This document shows, piece after piece, positions 52,926-60,934 of a stretch of 64,000 nt of DNA. Source of the stretch: Mitsuokella multacida DSM 20544 (GTDB lineage: Bacteria > Bacillota > Negativicutes > Selenomonadales > Selenomonadaceae); NCBI RefSeq assembly GCF_000155955.1, contig NZ_GG697141.2, forward strand, positions 875,270 to 939,269, in the 5' to 3' direction. The translations under genes and the position numbers were made by a program. Under the pieces are notes generated by a model. That model searched no databases, was not told where the DNA came from, and saw only the letters and a program-made list of their open reading frames with translations. The stretch's first letter is position 1. Each line of letters starts with the position of its first letter.

Positions 52926-53729
52926 ATGATCAAGATCATTTTTTCGGATATGGATGGGACGCTGCTCGACGAGCACGGCAATGTGCCAGAGGGCTTCGAC
53001 GAGATCATTGCGGAGCTCGAGAAGCGCGGCGTGATGTTTGCGCCGGCTTCCGGGCGGCAGTACTATTCGCTCGAGGACAGCTTCATGAAGTACAAAGACC
53101 GCTTCCTGTTCCTCGCGGAGAACGGCACGGTCGTCATGTACAAGGGAGAGAAGATCTTCACGTGCCCGATGAACAAGCAGCTCGCGCAGCAGGTCCTCAA
53201 GGCAGCAGAGCCGCTCGAGAACGTCTACAGCGTCTTCTGCGGCACGAAGAACGGCTATGTGCTCAAGCACCAGTACACCGAGGAATTCCTCGCGGAGCTC
53301 CACAAGTACTACACGCACTCGGCGCCCATCCCGTCGTTCATCGATGTTCCCGATGAACCGGTCAAGGTGTCGTTCTTCGACCCGACGGGCCATGCCGAGG
53401 AGACGATCTACCCGACGATGCGCCAGTTCGAGCACTGCCTGCAGGTCGTGCTGGCCAGCGACTACTGGGTCGACATCATGAATCCCGGCATCAACAAGGG
53501 TGTCGCTGTCCAGGAGGTGCAGAAGCGCTTCGGCATACGGCCGGAGGAATGTGCGGCCTTCGGCGACTACATGAATGATGCGGAGATGATGCAGTCGGTC
53601 TACTACAGCTTCGCCATGGCGAATGCCTATCCGGAAATCAAGAAGCTCGCCCGTTTCCAGACGGAGAGCAATGTCGATCACGGCGTTCTGCGCGGCATCG
53701 AGCGCCTGATAAAGGAAGGACTGATTTAA
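52926..53729 (+). CDS. Cof-type HAD-family sugar phosphatase
   Basis: 267 residues. HAD motif I is DMDGTLLDEHG at residues 7-17, motif II is in APASGRQY, motif III Lys lies near INKGVAV, and motif IV is AAFGDYMNDAEMM; a C2 cap domain sits between II and III. Such Cof/YbjI proteins dephosphorylate sugar phosphates or flavin precursors. The start ATG 52926 has GAGGG six bases upstream. The next gene starts at the base after its stop. Confidence 0.88.
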   Translation: MIKIIFSDMDGTLLDEHGNVPEGFDEIIAELEKRGVMFAPASGRQYYSLEDSFMKYKDRFLFLAENGTVVMYKGEKIFTCPMNKQLAQQVLKAAEPLENVYSVFCGTKNGYVLKHQYTEEFLAELHKYYTHSAPIPSFIDVPDEPVKVSFFDPTGHAEETIYPTMRQFEHCLQVVLASDYWVDIMNPGINKGVAVQEVQKRFGIRPEECAAFGDYMNDAEMMQSVYYSFAMANAYPEIKKLARFQTESNVDHGVLRGIERLIKEGLI

Positions 53730-54584
53730 ATGCGCATGGACTATCACATGCATTTCGAGAAGGGTTCCTACGATGAGGCATGGGTCGAGGGCTTCTTCGA
53801 GGCGGCGAAGAAGCGCGGCCTTGCGGAGATCGGCATCTCCGAGCATTCGCACACCTTTCCGGAGTTCAAGGACCTCTACTACGAAGACCTCGTGCTCGAT
53901 GACTCGTTCATCGGCAAGTTCCAGCAGCAGTGGCTCAAGACGAACAAGTTCAAGTACACGCTCGACGAGTACTTCGCCTTCATGCACAAGCTCCAGCAGA
54001 AGCACCAGGTCAAGATCGGCATCGAGGTCTGCAACTTCCAGGACCAGGCAAAGGTCCGGGACATCCTCAAGGACTATGACTTCGACTACATCATCGGCTC
54101 GGTGCACTTCTTGCACGGCTGGGCCTATGACTCGTCGGAAATCAAGGCGGAGTGGCAGAAGCATCCGCTCGAGGACATCTACGAGTGGTACACGGAGGAA
54201 GTCGAGAAGCTCGCAGACTCGGGCCTCTACGATGTGCTTGGACATCCGTTCAACATCCGCCTGTTCCGCTACCTGCCGGATTTCGATGTGACGCCGTACC
54301 TCACGCGCGTGGCGAAGGCACTCAAGAAGGCCAACATGGTCATCGACGTCAACACGGGCACGTATTACCGCTATCCCATCCATGAGATCTCGCCGTACCC
54401 GGATTTCATGGAGATTGCGGCAAAATACGACCTGCCCATCATCACGACCTCTGATGCGCACAGGCCGGAGGATTGCGGCAACTACAACCAGATGGCGGTC
54501 GACTACGCCAAGCGCTTCGGCTACGAGGGCAGCATCCGCTTTGACAAGCGCAAGAGGACTCTTGTTCCGTTCGATTTGAAATGA
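53730..54584 (+). CDS. PHP-domain phosphatase (histidinol-phosphatase-like)
   Basis: 284 residues. PHP metal ligands are visible as YHMHFEKGSYDE at the N terminus, SEHSHTFPEF near 35, GIEVCNF near 97, GSVHFLHGW near 125, DVLGHPFNI near 165 and TTSDAHRPEDCG near 240. The layout fits histidinol-phosphate phosphatase (HisJ/HisK). No other his gene is nearby, so it may act on another phosphate ester. It directly abuts the HAD phosphatase gene. Confidence 0.8.
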   Translation: MRMDYHMHFEKGSYDEAWVEGFFEAAKKRGLAEIGISEHSHTFPEFKDLYYEDLVLDDSFIGKFQQQWLKTNKFKYTLDEYFAFMHKLQQKHQVKIGIEVCNFQDQAKVRDILKDYDFDYIIGSVHFLHGWAYDSSEIKAEWQKHPLEDIYEWYTEEVEKLADSGLYDVLGHPFNIRLFRYLPDFDVTPYLTRVAKALKKANMVIDVNTGTYYRYPIHEISPYPDFMEIAAKYDLPIITTSDAHRPEDCGNYNQMAVDYAKRFGYEGSIRFDKRKRTLVPFDLK

Positions 54585-54622
54585 ATTTCGCATATTGTAT
54601 CATAATCATTATTGCTTTTTGC

Positions 54623-54651
54623 TTGACGAATGGAACCGGTAACGTTATAAT
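54623..54651 (+). promoter_or_regulatory. Promoter of the 54.65-kb leader RNA
   Basis: TTGACG (54623-54628), 17-base spacer, TATAAT (54646-54651). Transcription would start near 54658, giving a leader of about 205 bases. Confidence 0.82.
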
Positions 54652-54657
54652 AAACAA

Positions 54658-54863
54658 GAACCGAGAAAAACAACTCCGCTCGAGGAAAGTCATCTGATTA
54701 GCAAGATGGTGGCACAGACTGATGAGCCACATGCGAGTTCTTCTTGAGAGCCATCACATGTAGGGAAGTTTGTCTTGTGGTCTGGATGATTGACAGAAGT
54801 GAGTCGTGGGTGTTTGTTACCATTACTTTTTTGTTATTCATGCAGTTTCAAGGAGAGATTATC
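54658..54863 (+). ncRNA. Unidentified structured 5' leader RNA
   Basis: An outer helix AACTCCGC(54670)/GCGAGTT(54733) encloses a hairpin ATCT/AGAT (about 54691/54703) and a hairpin GTGGC/GCCAC (about 54709/54726). AGTC in the upstream strand (54688) can pair with GACT in the last hairpin's loop (54717), a possible pseudoknot. GAGGAAAGTC recalls the RNase P core and CTGATGAG recalls the hammerhead core, but neither fold is complete. No intrinsic terminator is evident; the downstream part is U-rich before AGGAGAG. It likely controls the small gene that follows, though that is an inference. Confidence 0.55.
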
Positions 54864-55076
54864 GTGAAAGTACAGATTTATTCGCAGTGGATGGAAGAAG
54901 TTTATGTACCGGTCCGCGTGAGACAGTTCGCTAAGGCCGCGAAGCTCATGGGCAAGAGCTTTGAAGAGTACGCTGCGGCATCGGATGTGAAAGCCGATGG
55001 GGCCGATGAGCGCCAGCTCGTCGCGACCTGGATCAACAAGCGCTCGGCAGCAGTCGCTTCCGAGGGCGTTGCCTGA
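54864..55076 (+). CDS. Small protein of 70 residues, function unknown
   Basis: Starts with GTG at 54864, six bases after AGGAGAG. The sequence opens MKVQIYSQWMEEVYVPVRV and continues with an amphipathic helix (RQFAKAAKLMGKSFEEYAA). It is soluble, with no Cys or signal peptide. The unusually long, folded leader and consensus promoter argue that this is a real, regulated gene. A terminator follows. No family is recognised. Confidence 0.65.
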   Translation: MKVQIYSQWMEEVYVPVRVRQFAKAAKLMGKSFEEYAAASDVKADGADERQLVATWINKRSAAVASEGVA

Positions 55077-55088
55077 GACCGTTCAATA

Positions 55089-55130
55089 ACACAAAAAAGA
55101 CTCGCCGTCTGACGAGTCTTTTTTTTGTGT
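55089..55130. terminator. Bidirectional intrinsic terminator
   Basis: ACACAAAAAAGACTCG / CGAGTCTTTTTTTTGTGT around loop CCGTCTGA. Serves the small gene and the convergent gene at 55150. Confidence 0.9.
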
Positions 55131-55149
55131 CTTGAGCTTGTGAACCGTT

Positions 55150-55737
55150 TCAGTGGAGCTTCTTCGGGTCCTGCGGGACGTGTGGTGCATGCGGGATGGA
55201 GAGCGCGACGTGCTGGACGGCCGCGGCTTCTTTGCGCATCATCGCGGGCGATTTCTGGGTCCAGATGCGCTGGACTTTCTTGCGGAAGCCCTCGTCGGAG
55301 AATGGCTTTCTCTTCTGGGCGGCGACGTGCTTCTTGATGACGGCCTGGCATTTGTCCGAGAGCTCGATGTCGCGCTGGGCGAGCAGGATCTGCAGCGTCG
55401 TGTCGACGAGATAGAGGTGCATGGTCCTATCTTGCAAGCTCTTCTCGGTCGGCAGCAGCTCAGTCTTCAGGTTGTGCAGGGAGAGTGGCGCGTCGCCCCA
55501 GCCTTCCTTGAAGATGCCGTCGATCTGGTAGAGCAGGAAGAGCAGGCCGTCCTGCTCGTAGAAGGCGAATTCCATCTCGCCCGTGCGGAAGGCCTCGCGC
55601 GCGATGACATCGGTGCGCGAGAGCTGCAGGATGAACATCGCGCCATTGGCGTCGACCTGGAACATGGCACCGTCGGCCTGTGTGGCAATCGGCAGCGGGA
55701 ATTTCTGGCCGACTTCAAAATTCGTGTACTCACTCAT
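55150..55737 (-). CDS. Hypothetical soluble protein
   Basis: 195 residues, no signal or membrane segment. Begins MSEYTNFEVGQKFPLPI; a beta-rich N-terminal half (GAMFILQLSRTDVIAREAF, MEFAFYEQDGLLFLLYQID) is followed by a helical, basic C terminus. I do not recognise a family. AGAGAGG lies upstream of the ATG on the minus strand. It is divergent from hydF, with about 110 bases between them. Confidence 0.7.
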   Translation of the reverse strand: MSEYTNFEVGQKFPLPIATQADGAMFQVDANGAMFILQLSRTDVIAREAFRTGEMEFAFYEQDGLLFLLYQIDGIFKEGWGDAPLSLHNLKTELLPTEKSLQDRTMHLYLVDTTLQILLAQRDIELSDKCQAVIKKHVAAQKRKPFSDEGFRKKVQRIWTQKSPAMMRKEAAAVQHVALSIPHAPHVPQDPKKLH

Positions 55738-55848
55738 ATCTATACCTCTCTTCTTCTGGCGTGTCTTGGTTCTATTCTATCACATTCTGCAGCGGGGGAG
55801 AATCCCACAGCATGGTTGTGCTATACTTAGGGAAAAGGGGGAATGGCC

Positions 55849-57072
55849 ATGAGCCTCAATGATACACCGCGCGCGATGCGCCTTCACATCGGCCTGTTCG
55901 GCCGCCGCAACAGCGGCAAATCGTCTCTTGTAAACGCCCTGACGGGGCAGCACGTCGCGACGGTCTCGTCGGTGCCGGGCACGACAACGGACCCGGTCTA
56001 CAAAGCCATGGAGATCCACGGCATCGGCCCCGTCGTCTTCATCGACACGGCCGGCTTCGATGACAGCGGCAGCCTCGGGGCGCTGCGCGTCGAGCGCACG
56101 CGCGATGCGGCAAAGGAGACCGACATCGCGCTAGTGCTGTTCTCATGCATGCCGGACGAGCGTGCGGGAGTGGGAAATGAGGACGCTTTCGACTGGCTCG
56201 AGCGGCTGCATCAGTGCAGCATTCCCGTCATTCCCGTCATCAGCCGCATCGACGAGGGCGGCGGGGCCGATGCGCTTGCCGAGGCCATCGAGACAAAGAC
56301 CGGCGTGCGGCCTGTGTGCGTCAGCGCTGTGACGGGAGCGGGTATCGAGTCACTGCGCACGGAGATCGCGCGAAGGCTGCCTGAGGACTACCGGGCGCGC
56401 AGCATCACGGCGGAGGTCTGCGCGAGCGGGGAGACGGTCCTGCTCGTCATGCCGCAGGACATCCAGGCGCCGAAGGGCCGCCTGATCCTGCCACAGGTCC
56501 AGACGCTGCGCGAGCTGCTCGACCGCAAGTGCCTCGTCTCGTGCTGCACGACGGACTGCCTGCCCGCGATGCTGCAGTCGCTTGCCAAGGCGCCGGACCT
56601 CGTCATCACGGATTCGCAGGCCTTCCGCACGGTCCACGCGCAGCTGCCCATTGGCAGCCGGTTGACCTCGTTCTCGGTGCTGTTTGCAGCCTACAAGGGT
56701 GATGCGCCGTTCTTCGCGGAGTCAGCCCGCAAGATTGCCGCACTTCCAAGAGACGCGCATATCCTGATCGCCGAGGCCTGCACCCATAAGCCCCTGCGCG
56801 ATGACATCGGGCGCGTCAAGCTGCCGCGCCTGCTCAAGAAGAAGCTTGGCGAGGGGATTGCTGTGACGGTGACAGCGGGCCATGATTTCCCTGAAGACCT
56901 CGCGCCTTACGACCTCGTCATCCACTGCGGCGCCTGCATGTTCAACCGCGCCTATGTCATGAGCCGCGTCGCCGCCTGCCGGCGCGCGCACGTGCCGATG
57001 ACGAACTACGGCATGGCAATCGCCGCGCTCTTAGGCATCCTCGACGATGTCGTGATACCGGGCGTGGACTGA
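55849..57072 (+). CDS. hydF: [FeFe]-hydrogenase maturation GTPase HydF
   Basis: 407 residues. The GTPase P-loop GRRNSGKS is at residues 18-25, followed by the G2/G3 motifs GTTTDPVYKAMEI and DTAGFDD. The C-terminal cluster-binding part has CTHKPLRDDIGRVKLP and HCGACMFNR, whose His and Cys ligands bind the [4Fe-4S] scaffold. HydF assembles the diiron subcluster delivered to HydA. ATG 55849 is seven bases after AGGGGG; ATG 55843 is too close. hydE is 2.8 kb downstream; hydG and the hydrogenase are not in the window. Confidence 0.93.
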   Translation: MSLNDTPRAMRLHIGLFGRRNSGKSSLVNALTGQHVATVSSVPGTTTDPVYKAMEIHGIGPVVFIDTAGFDDSGSLGALRVERTRDAAKETDIALVLFSCMPDERAGVGNEDAFDWLERLHQCSIPVIPVISRIDEGGGADALAEAIETKTGVRPVCVSAVTGAGIESLRTEIARRLPEDYRARSITAEVCASGETVLLVMPQDIQAPKGRLILPQVQTLRELLDRKCLVSCCTTDCLPAMLQSLAKAPDLVITDSQAFRTVHAQLPIGSRLTSFSVLFAAYKGDAPFFAESARKIAALPRDAHILIAEACTHKPLRDDIGRVKLPRLLKKKLGEGIAVTVTAGHDFPEDLAPYDLVIHCGACMFNRAYVMSRVAACRRAHVPMTNYGMAIAALLGILDDVVIPGVD

Positions 57073-57084
57073 CACTGGCCTTCC

Positions 57085-57113
57085 TTGCTGTATCCAGATG
57101 GATACGATACAAT
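57085..57113 (+). promoter_or_regulatory. Promoter of the 57.2-kb secreted protein gene
   Basis: TTGCTG (57085-57090), 17-base spacer, TACAAT (57108-57113), 49 bases before the chosen ATG. Confidence 0.65.
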
Positions 57114-57161
57114 GGAATAGAAATACCATACAAATCATCAATCCAAACAGAGGTGAACGAC

Positions 57162-58040
57162 ATGAAACACGCATCCTGCACCATGGCGAGCCTGCTCCTG
57201 CTGCTCGTCTGCTTCCTGTTCATGCCGCTCGGCATTGCGCGGGCGGATGGCTGGTACTGGCTGTCATCGGACAGCAAGTACAGCAAGTATTTCGAACCAT
57301 CTTCCGTCCATGTCTCGCACAGCACTGAGACGAGCCACGGCTCAGTCGCGACGGAGATCAAGGCCTGGACGAAGACCTCGTACAGCTACGAGGGCGCTAA
57401 GGAAACGCTCGATAATTATGGCCTGAGTGGACTGATCCCAGACCCGTCTCAGCTGGCCTACAGCCTGGCGGAAGTCTCCATCAACCCGCAGAACCGCACG
57501 ATCCAGTACACGAAAGAGGACTTCTACAATCCGCAGGGCGAGGTCATCTGGTCGAAGACGGACGGCCGTGTGAAGGAGGTCACGAGCCAGCAGTTCGATG
57601 AGGCGTTCTACGATGCCATCGTCGATTCGGTCTTCGGCGCCGGCGAGCTGGAGCGGGCCAGCGCGAAGGACCGCTGGATCACGCTCTACTCGCATGCGGA
57701 TGTCGACGGCACGCAGCTGCATGTGACGGCCGACACGACGACGATGCGCATGAAGGGCGACAATATGATCTTCTGGCAGTGGGCTGAGCATAAGGACGCC
57801 GACGGCAATGTCATGAGGATTACCTTCGTGAAGCGGACAGTCAACCTCCCACAGGGGACGGAACGCCTGATCCGCGCGGAGACCTGGACACCGAGTGAAG
57901 GATGGCAGACGGTGGAGAGCGGCCTCGATGGTGCTTACCACATGATTGCAGCCGACTCGCCGGCATATCAGGGCGTCCTGCAGCTACGCGCCTATGCAAA
58001 GGCAAATTCCAGCTGGGTCCATCGCTACAGTATCTGGTGA
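57162..58040 (+). CDS. Secreted protein of unknown function, larger paralogue
   Basis: 292 residues. The signal peptide spans about 1-27 (SLLLLLVCFLFMPLGIA, then RADG). The mature part begins with WYWLSSDSKYSKYFEPSS, and residues ~105-155 contain NPQNRTIQYTKEDFYNPQG and FDEAFYDAIVDSV. A second unit starts at about 165 (DRWITLYSHADVDG, later MIFWQW). The first unit resembles the smaller secreted protein at 59187. AGAGGTGA is upstream of ATG 57162. Possibly a surface protein; function unknown. Confidence 0.7.
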   Translation: MKHASCTMASLLLLLVCFLFMPLGIARADGWYWLSSDSKYSKYFEPSSVHVSHSTETSHGSVATEIKAWTKTSYSYEGAKETLDNYGLSGLIPDPSQLAYSLAEVSINPQNRTIQYTKEDFYNPQGEVIWSKTDGRVKEVTSQQFDEAFYDAIVDSVFGAGELERASAKDRWITLYSHADVDGTQLHVTADTTTMRMKGDNMIFWQWAEHKDADGNVMRITFVKRTVNLPQGTERLIRAETWTPSEGWQTVESGLDGAYHMIAADSPAYQGVLQLRAYAKANSSWVHRYSIW

Positions 58041-58061
58041 CTTGGTGAACGTGAATCGATT

Positions 58062-58096
58062 GGGCAGACCTCCTTTTTCGAGGGGTCTGCCTTTTT
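58062..58096 (+). terminator. Intrinsic terminator after the 57.2-kb gene
   Basis: Stem GGCAGACC / GGTCTGCC, 13-base loop, T5. Confidence 0.85.
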
Positions 58097-58124
58097 GTAT
58101 ACAGCCCGTGGTATGTGGTATAAT
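58095..58124 (+). promoter_or_regulatory. Promoter of metA
   Basis: TTGTAT (58095-58100), 18-base spacer, TATAAT (58119-58124). No SAM riboswitch is visible in the 60-base leader. Confidence 0.6.
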
Positions 58125-58183
58125 AAAAAATATTGCATCTGTTTATGTTTTACTGTCCGTGGCATGTGGAAGGAAGTGTTTTC

Positions 58184-59119
58184 ATGCCAATCAAGATACC
58201 GAATAATCTGCCGGCCGCTCATATCCTCGAGGGAGAGAATATCTTCGTCATGGATTCCGACCGTGCTTACAGCCAGGATATCCGCCCGCTCAAGATCCTC
58301 ATCCTGAACCTCATGCCGATCAAGTACATCACCGAGACGCAGCTCCTGCGCCTGCTCGGCAATACGCCTCTGCAGATCGAGGTCGACTTCATCTACACGG
58401 AGTCGTACACGCCGAGCCACACGCCGCAGGAGTACCTGACGGAGTTCTACGGCACGTTCGCTGAAGTCCGCCACAAGAAGTACGATGGCATGATCATCAC
58501 GGGTGCGCCGGTCGAGATGATGCCATTCGAGGAGGTCGCCTACTGGGATGAGATCTCGGAAATCATGGAGTGGAGCAAGACGCACGTCTACTCGACGTTC
58601 CACATCTGCTGGGGCGCGCAGGCCGGCCTCTACTACCACTACGGCATCCCGAAGTATCAGGTGCCGGAGAAGATCTTCGGCGTCTACAAGCACCACCTTT
58701 GCGTCGAGCACGAGAAGCTCTTCCGCGGCTTCGACGACGAGTTCTATGTGCCGCATTCGCGCCATACGGAGAATCACCGCGAGGACATCGAGAAGGTGCC
58801 GGAGCTCACGATCCTCGCAGAGGCGGAGGGCGATGCCGGCGTCTACGCCATCGCCAACCTCAAGAAGCGCCAATTTTTCATCACGGGCCATGCGGAGTAC
58901 GACCCGCTGACGCTCAAGCAGGAGTACGACCGCGACGAGAAGGCCGGCATGAACCCGAAGATCCCGCAGAACTACTACCCTGACGATGACCCGACCAAGA
59001 AGCCCGTCGTGCGCTGGCGCAGTGTGGCGCATCTGCTGTTCGCCAACTGGCTCAACTACTACGTCTACCAGGAGACGCCGTACGTCCTCGATGAGCTCTA
59101 CAAGGAAGAGGACGATTGA
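58184..59119 (+). CDS. metA: Homoserine O-acetyltransferase of the MetA family
   Basis: 311 residues, the usual MetA length. Catalytic Cys142 is in [10 protein letters not shown], and the His/Glu pair is in GHAEYD (236/238). Residue 111 is Glu ([13 protein letters not shown]); in this family Glu111 selects acetyl-CoA and Gly111 selects succinyl-CoA, so the enzyme is predicted to be an acetyltransferase despite the family's usual succinyltransferase label. It activates homoserine for methionine synthesis. The start ATG 58184 has GGAAGTG upstream; longer starts extend into the leader. Confidence 0.9.
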   Translation: MPIKIPNNLPAAHILEGENIFVMDSDRAYSQDIRPLKILILNLMPIKYITETQLLRLLGNTPLQIEVDFIYTESYTPSHTPQEYLTEFYGTFAEVRHKKYDGMIITGAPVEMMPFEEVAYWDEISEIMEWSKTHVYSTFHICWGAQAGLYYHYGIPKYQVPEKIFGVYKHHLCVEHEKLFRGFDDEFYVPHSRHTENHREDIEKVPELTILAEAEGDAGVYAIANLKKRQFFITGHAEYDPLTLKQEYDRDEKAGMNPKIPQNYYPDDDPTKKPVVRWRSVAHLLFANWLNYYVYQETPYVLDELYKEEDD

Positions 59120-59186
59120 GGGTGCTTCACTAAACTTTCAGCCGACAGTCCTATACTGATACTATCACGATACAGGAGGAACCGTT

Positions 59187-59819
59187 ATGAACAAGATCAA
59201 GAACGCTTGCCTCGGCCTGATGGTTGCTGCCGCTCTCTTCACGGCAGCACCGGCCTGTGAGGCAGCCAGCATAGATGTACCGGAGAATATCTTCCAGTGG
59301 GTGCAGTCGACTGCACGGCAGAATTATTACTTCAATAAAGAGCAGATGTGCTATGCGGTCAAGCCGAACGGTGAGATAGACCTCGGCATGCTGATCGTGC
59401 CGACACTGCGCACGTTCGACGATGTCCAGAAGCAGGATGTCGTCGACAAGCGTCGCTGGAACATGCAGTCCGTCAAGGGCTACGATGACCTCGTGGGCTC
59501 GGCGGAGTACCTCGCCATCGACCTGCGCAACCGCACAGTCAAGGTCACGCAGCACGATGACCTCGACAGCACGTGGTCCACGCTGGGCACGTACGGCGAA
59601 GAGCCGGATTTCGACCTGAAGAAATCGTCGGGCAAGGACGTCGAGTCGAAGTTCTACAACGCCATCCTGCAGTATGCAGCCAAGCATCAGGATGAGCTCA
59701 TCGCGCGCACGAAGGGCAAGCTCAGCGCCGCTGATGCTAAGATACTCAAGACTAAGAAAGATCCGCTGTTCCAGCCAGTCGTCACGCCGTACTCGGCTCC
59801 TGGCAACGTGGCGAAGTGA
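59187..59819 (+). CDS. Secreted protein of unknown function, smaller paralogue
   Basis: 210 residues with a signal peptide (about 1-26, ACLGLMVAAALFTAAPACEA). The mature part starts DVPENIFQWVQSTARQNYYF and later has LAIDLRNRTVKVTQHDD and ESKFYNAILQY. These blocks align with WYWLSSDSKYSKYF, NPQNRTIQYTKED and EAFYDAIVD in the 57.2-kb protein, so the two share a domain. AGGAGG precedes the ATG; a TATACT about 35 bases before it may be the -10. hydE starts 11 bases after its stop. Confidence 0.7.
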   Translation: MNKIKNACLGLMVAAALFTAAPACEAASIDVPENIFQWVQSTARQNYYFNKEQMCYAVKPNGEIDLGMLIVPTLRTFDDVQKQDVVDKRRWNMQSVKGYDDLVGSAEYLAIDLRNRTVKVTQHDDLDSTWSTLGTYGEEPDFDLKKSSGKDVESKFYNAILQYAAKHQDELIARTKGKLSAADAKILKTKKDPLFQPVVTPYSAPGNVAK

Positions 59820-59830
59820 TGAGGGAGTAG

Positions 59831-60892
59831 ATGGGGGGATGCATCGTGGGCAGTCTTGAGGCGCGCGTGCGGCAGGCAGAAGAGCAGCACAGGCTGCCGC
59901 GCGAGGCCATCACAGCGCTTCTGGCGGCGCCGGAGGCGGAGAAGAGCCTCGCCGCGGCGGCCGACCGCGTGCGCCGGGCCTTTGTCGGCGATGGCGTGCA
60001 CCTGCGCGGCCTCATCGAGTTCTCGAACATTTGCCGGCAGGACTGCATGTACTGTGGACTGCGGCGCGAGAACGGCAAGGTCAAGCGCTACCGCCTCAGC
60101 GCGGATACCATCGTGGAACTCGCGCGCAAGGCGAAGGGCTATGGCTACCAGACCGTCGTCCTGCAGTCCGGCGAGGATATCTACTTCACGGCGGAACGTC
60201 TCGCCGCCATCGTCCGACGCATCAAGGCGCTCGACCTCGCGGTGACGCTTTCGGTCGGGGAGCGGAGCTATGAGGAGTATGCGCTCTGGCGCGCTGCCGG
60301 CGCGGATCGCTACCTGCTGCGCATCGAGACGACGGACGAGGTGGTTTACGAGCGCTGGGACCCGGGCATGGCCTACGCGAACCGCGTGCGCTGCCTGCGC
60401 GACCTGCGCGCACTCGGCTACGAGGTTGGCACGGGGACGCTCGTGGGTCTGCCAGGCCAGAGCCTCGCCTCAATTGCGGATGACATCCTCTTCTACCAGC
60501 GGATCGATGCGGACATGGTCGGCATCGGCCCGTTGATACCGAACCCCGACACGCCGCTCGGCAAGGCCGCGCCGGGGGACTTCCACCTGACGCGCCGCAT
60601 GGTCTCTCTGCTGCGCCTGCTGCTGCCGGAGGCCAACATCCCCGCGACGACGGCCATGGAGACGATGGTGCCGCACGGCCGCGAGCTCATCCTCGCCTCC
60701 GGGGCAAATGTCGTCATGCCGAACGTCACGGAGGGCGACCCGCGCCGCAACTATGCCCTGTACCCCGGCAAGGTCTGCGTGGCGGACACGCCGGCTGCTT
60801 GCCGCAGCTGCATGAGCGGCCGCATCCGGGCGATGGGCCGCTTCGTCGCGAAGGACAAGGGCTTTCGCCATCATCGTCAGCACGGCGGGTGA
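59831..60892 (+). CDS. hydE: [FeFe]-hydrogenase maturation radical SAM protein HydE
   Basis: 353 residues. The radical SAM motif is at Cys68/72/75 (SNICRQDCMYCGLR). VVLQSGEDIYF, GTLVGLPGQS and PLIPNPDTPL are typical HydE stretches, and the C-terminal three-Cys set appears in ADTPAACRSCMSG and near it. HydE acts with HydG and HydF to build the diiron subcluster of [FeFe]-hydrogenase. ATG 59831 has GGAG only three bases away; GTG 59846 behind GGGGGG is an equally possible start. Confidence 0.92.
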   Translation: MGGCIVGSLEARVRQAEEQHRLPREAITALLAAPEAEKSLAAAADRVRRAFVGDGVHLRGLIEFSNICRQDCMYCGLRRENGKVKRYRLSADTIVELARKAKGYGYQTVVLQSGEDIYFTAERLAAIVRRIKALDLAVTLSVGERSYEEYALWRAAGADRYLLRIETTDEVVYERWDPGMAYANRVRCLRDLRALGYEVGTGTLVGLPGQSLASIADDILFYQRIDADMVGIGPLIPNPDTPLGKAAPGDFHLTRRMVSLLRLLLPEANIPATTAMETMVPHGRELILASGANVVMPNVTEGDPRRNYALYPGKVCVADTPAACRSCMSGRIRAMGRFVAKDKGFRHHRQHGG

Positions 60893-60934
60893 GGCGTGGC
60901 AGAGGAATCACCAGGAAGCGAAAGGAGAGCTGCT

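Noticed and set aside
54658-54760. Hammerhead ribozyme or RNase P RNA at the leader
   Set aside because: CTGATGAG is present, but no GAAA core follows with the needed stem; GAGGAAAGTC lacks the rest of the RNase P core and the length is far too short.
58041-58183. SAM riboswitch before metA
   Set aside because: The space holds a terminator and a promoter, and the remaining leader is about 60 bases with no S-box elements.
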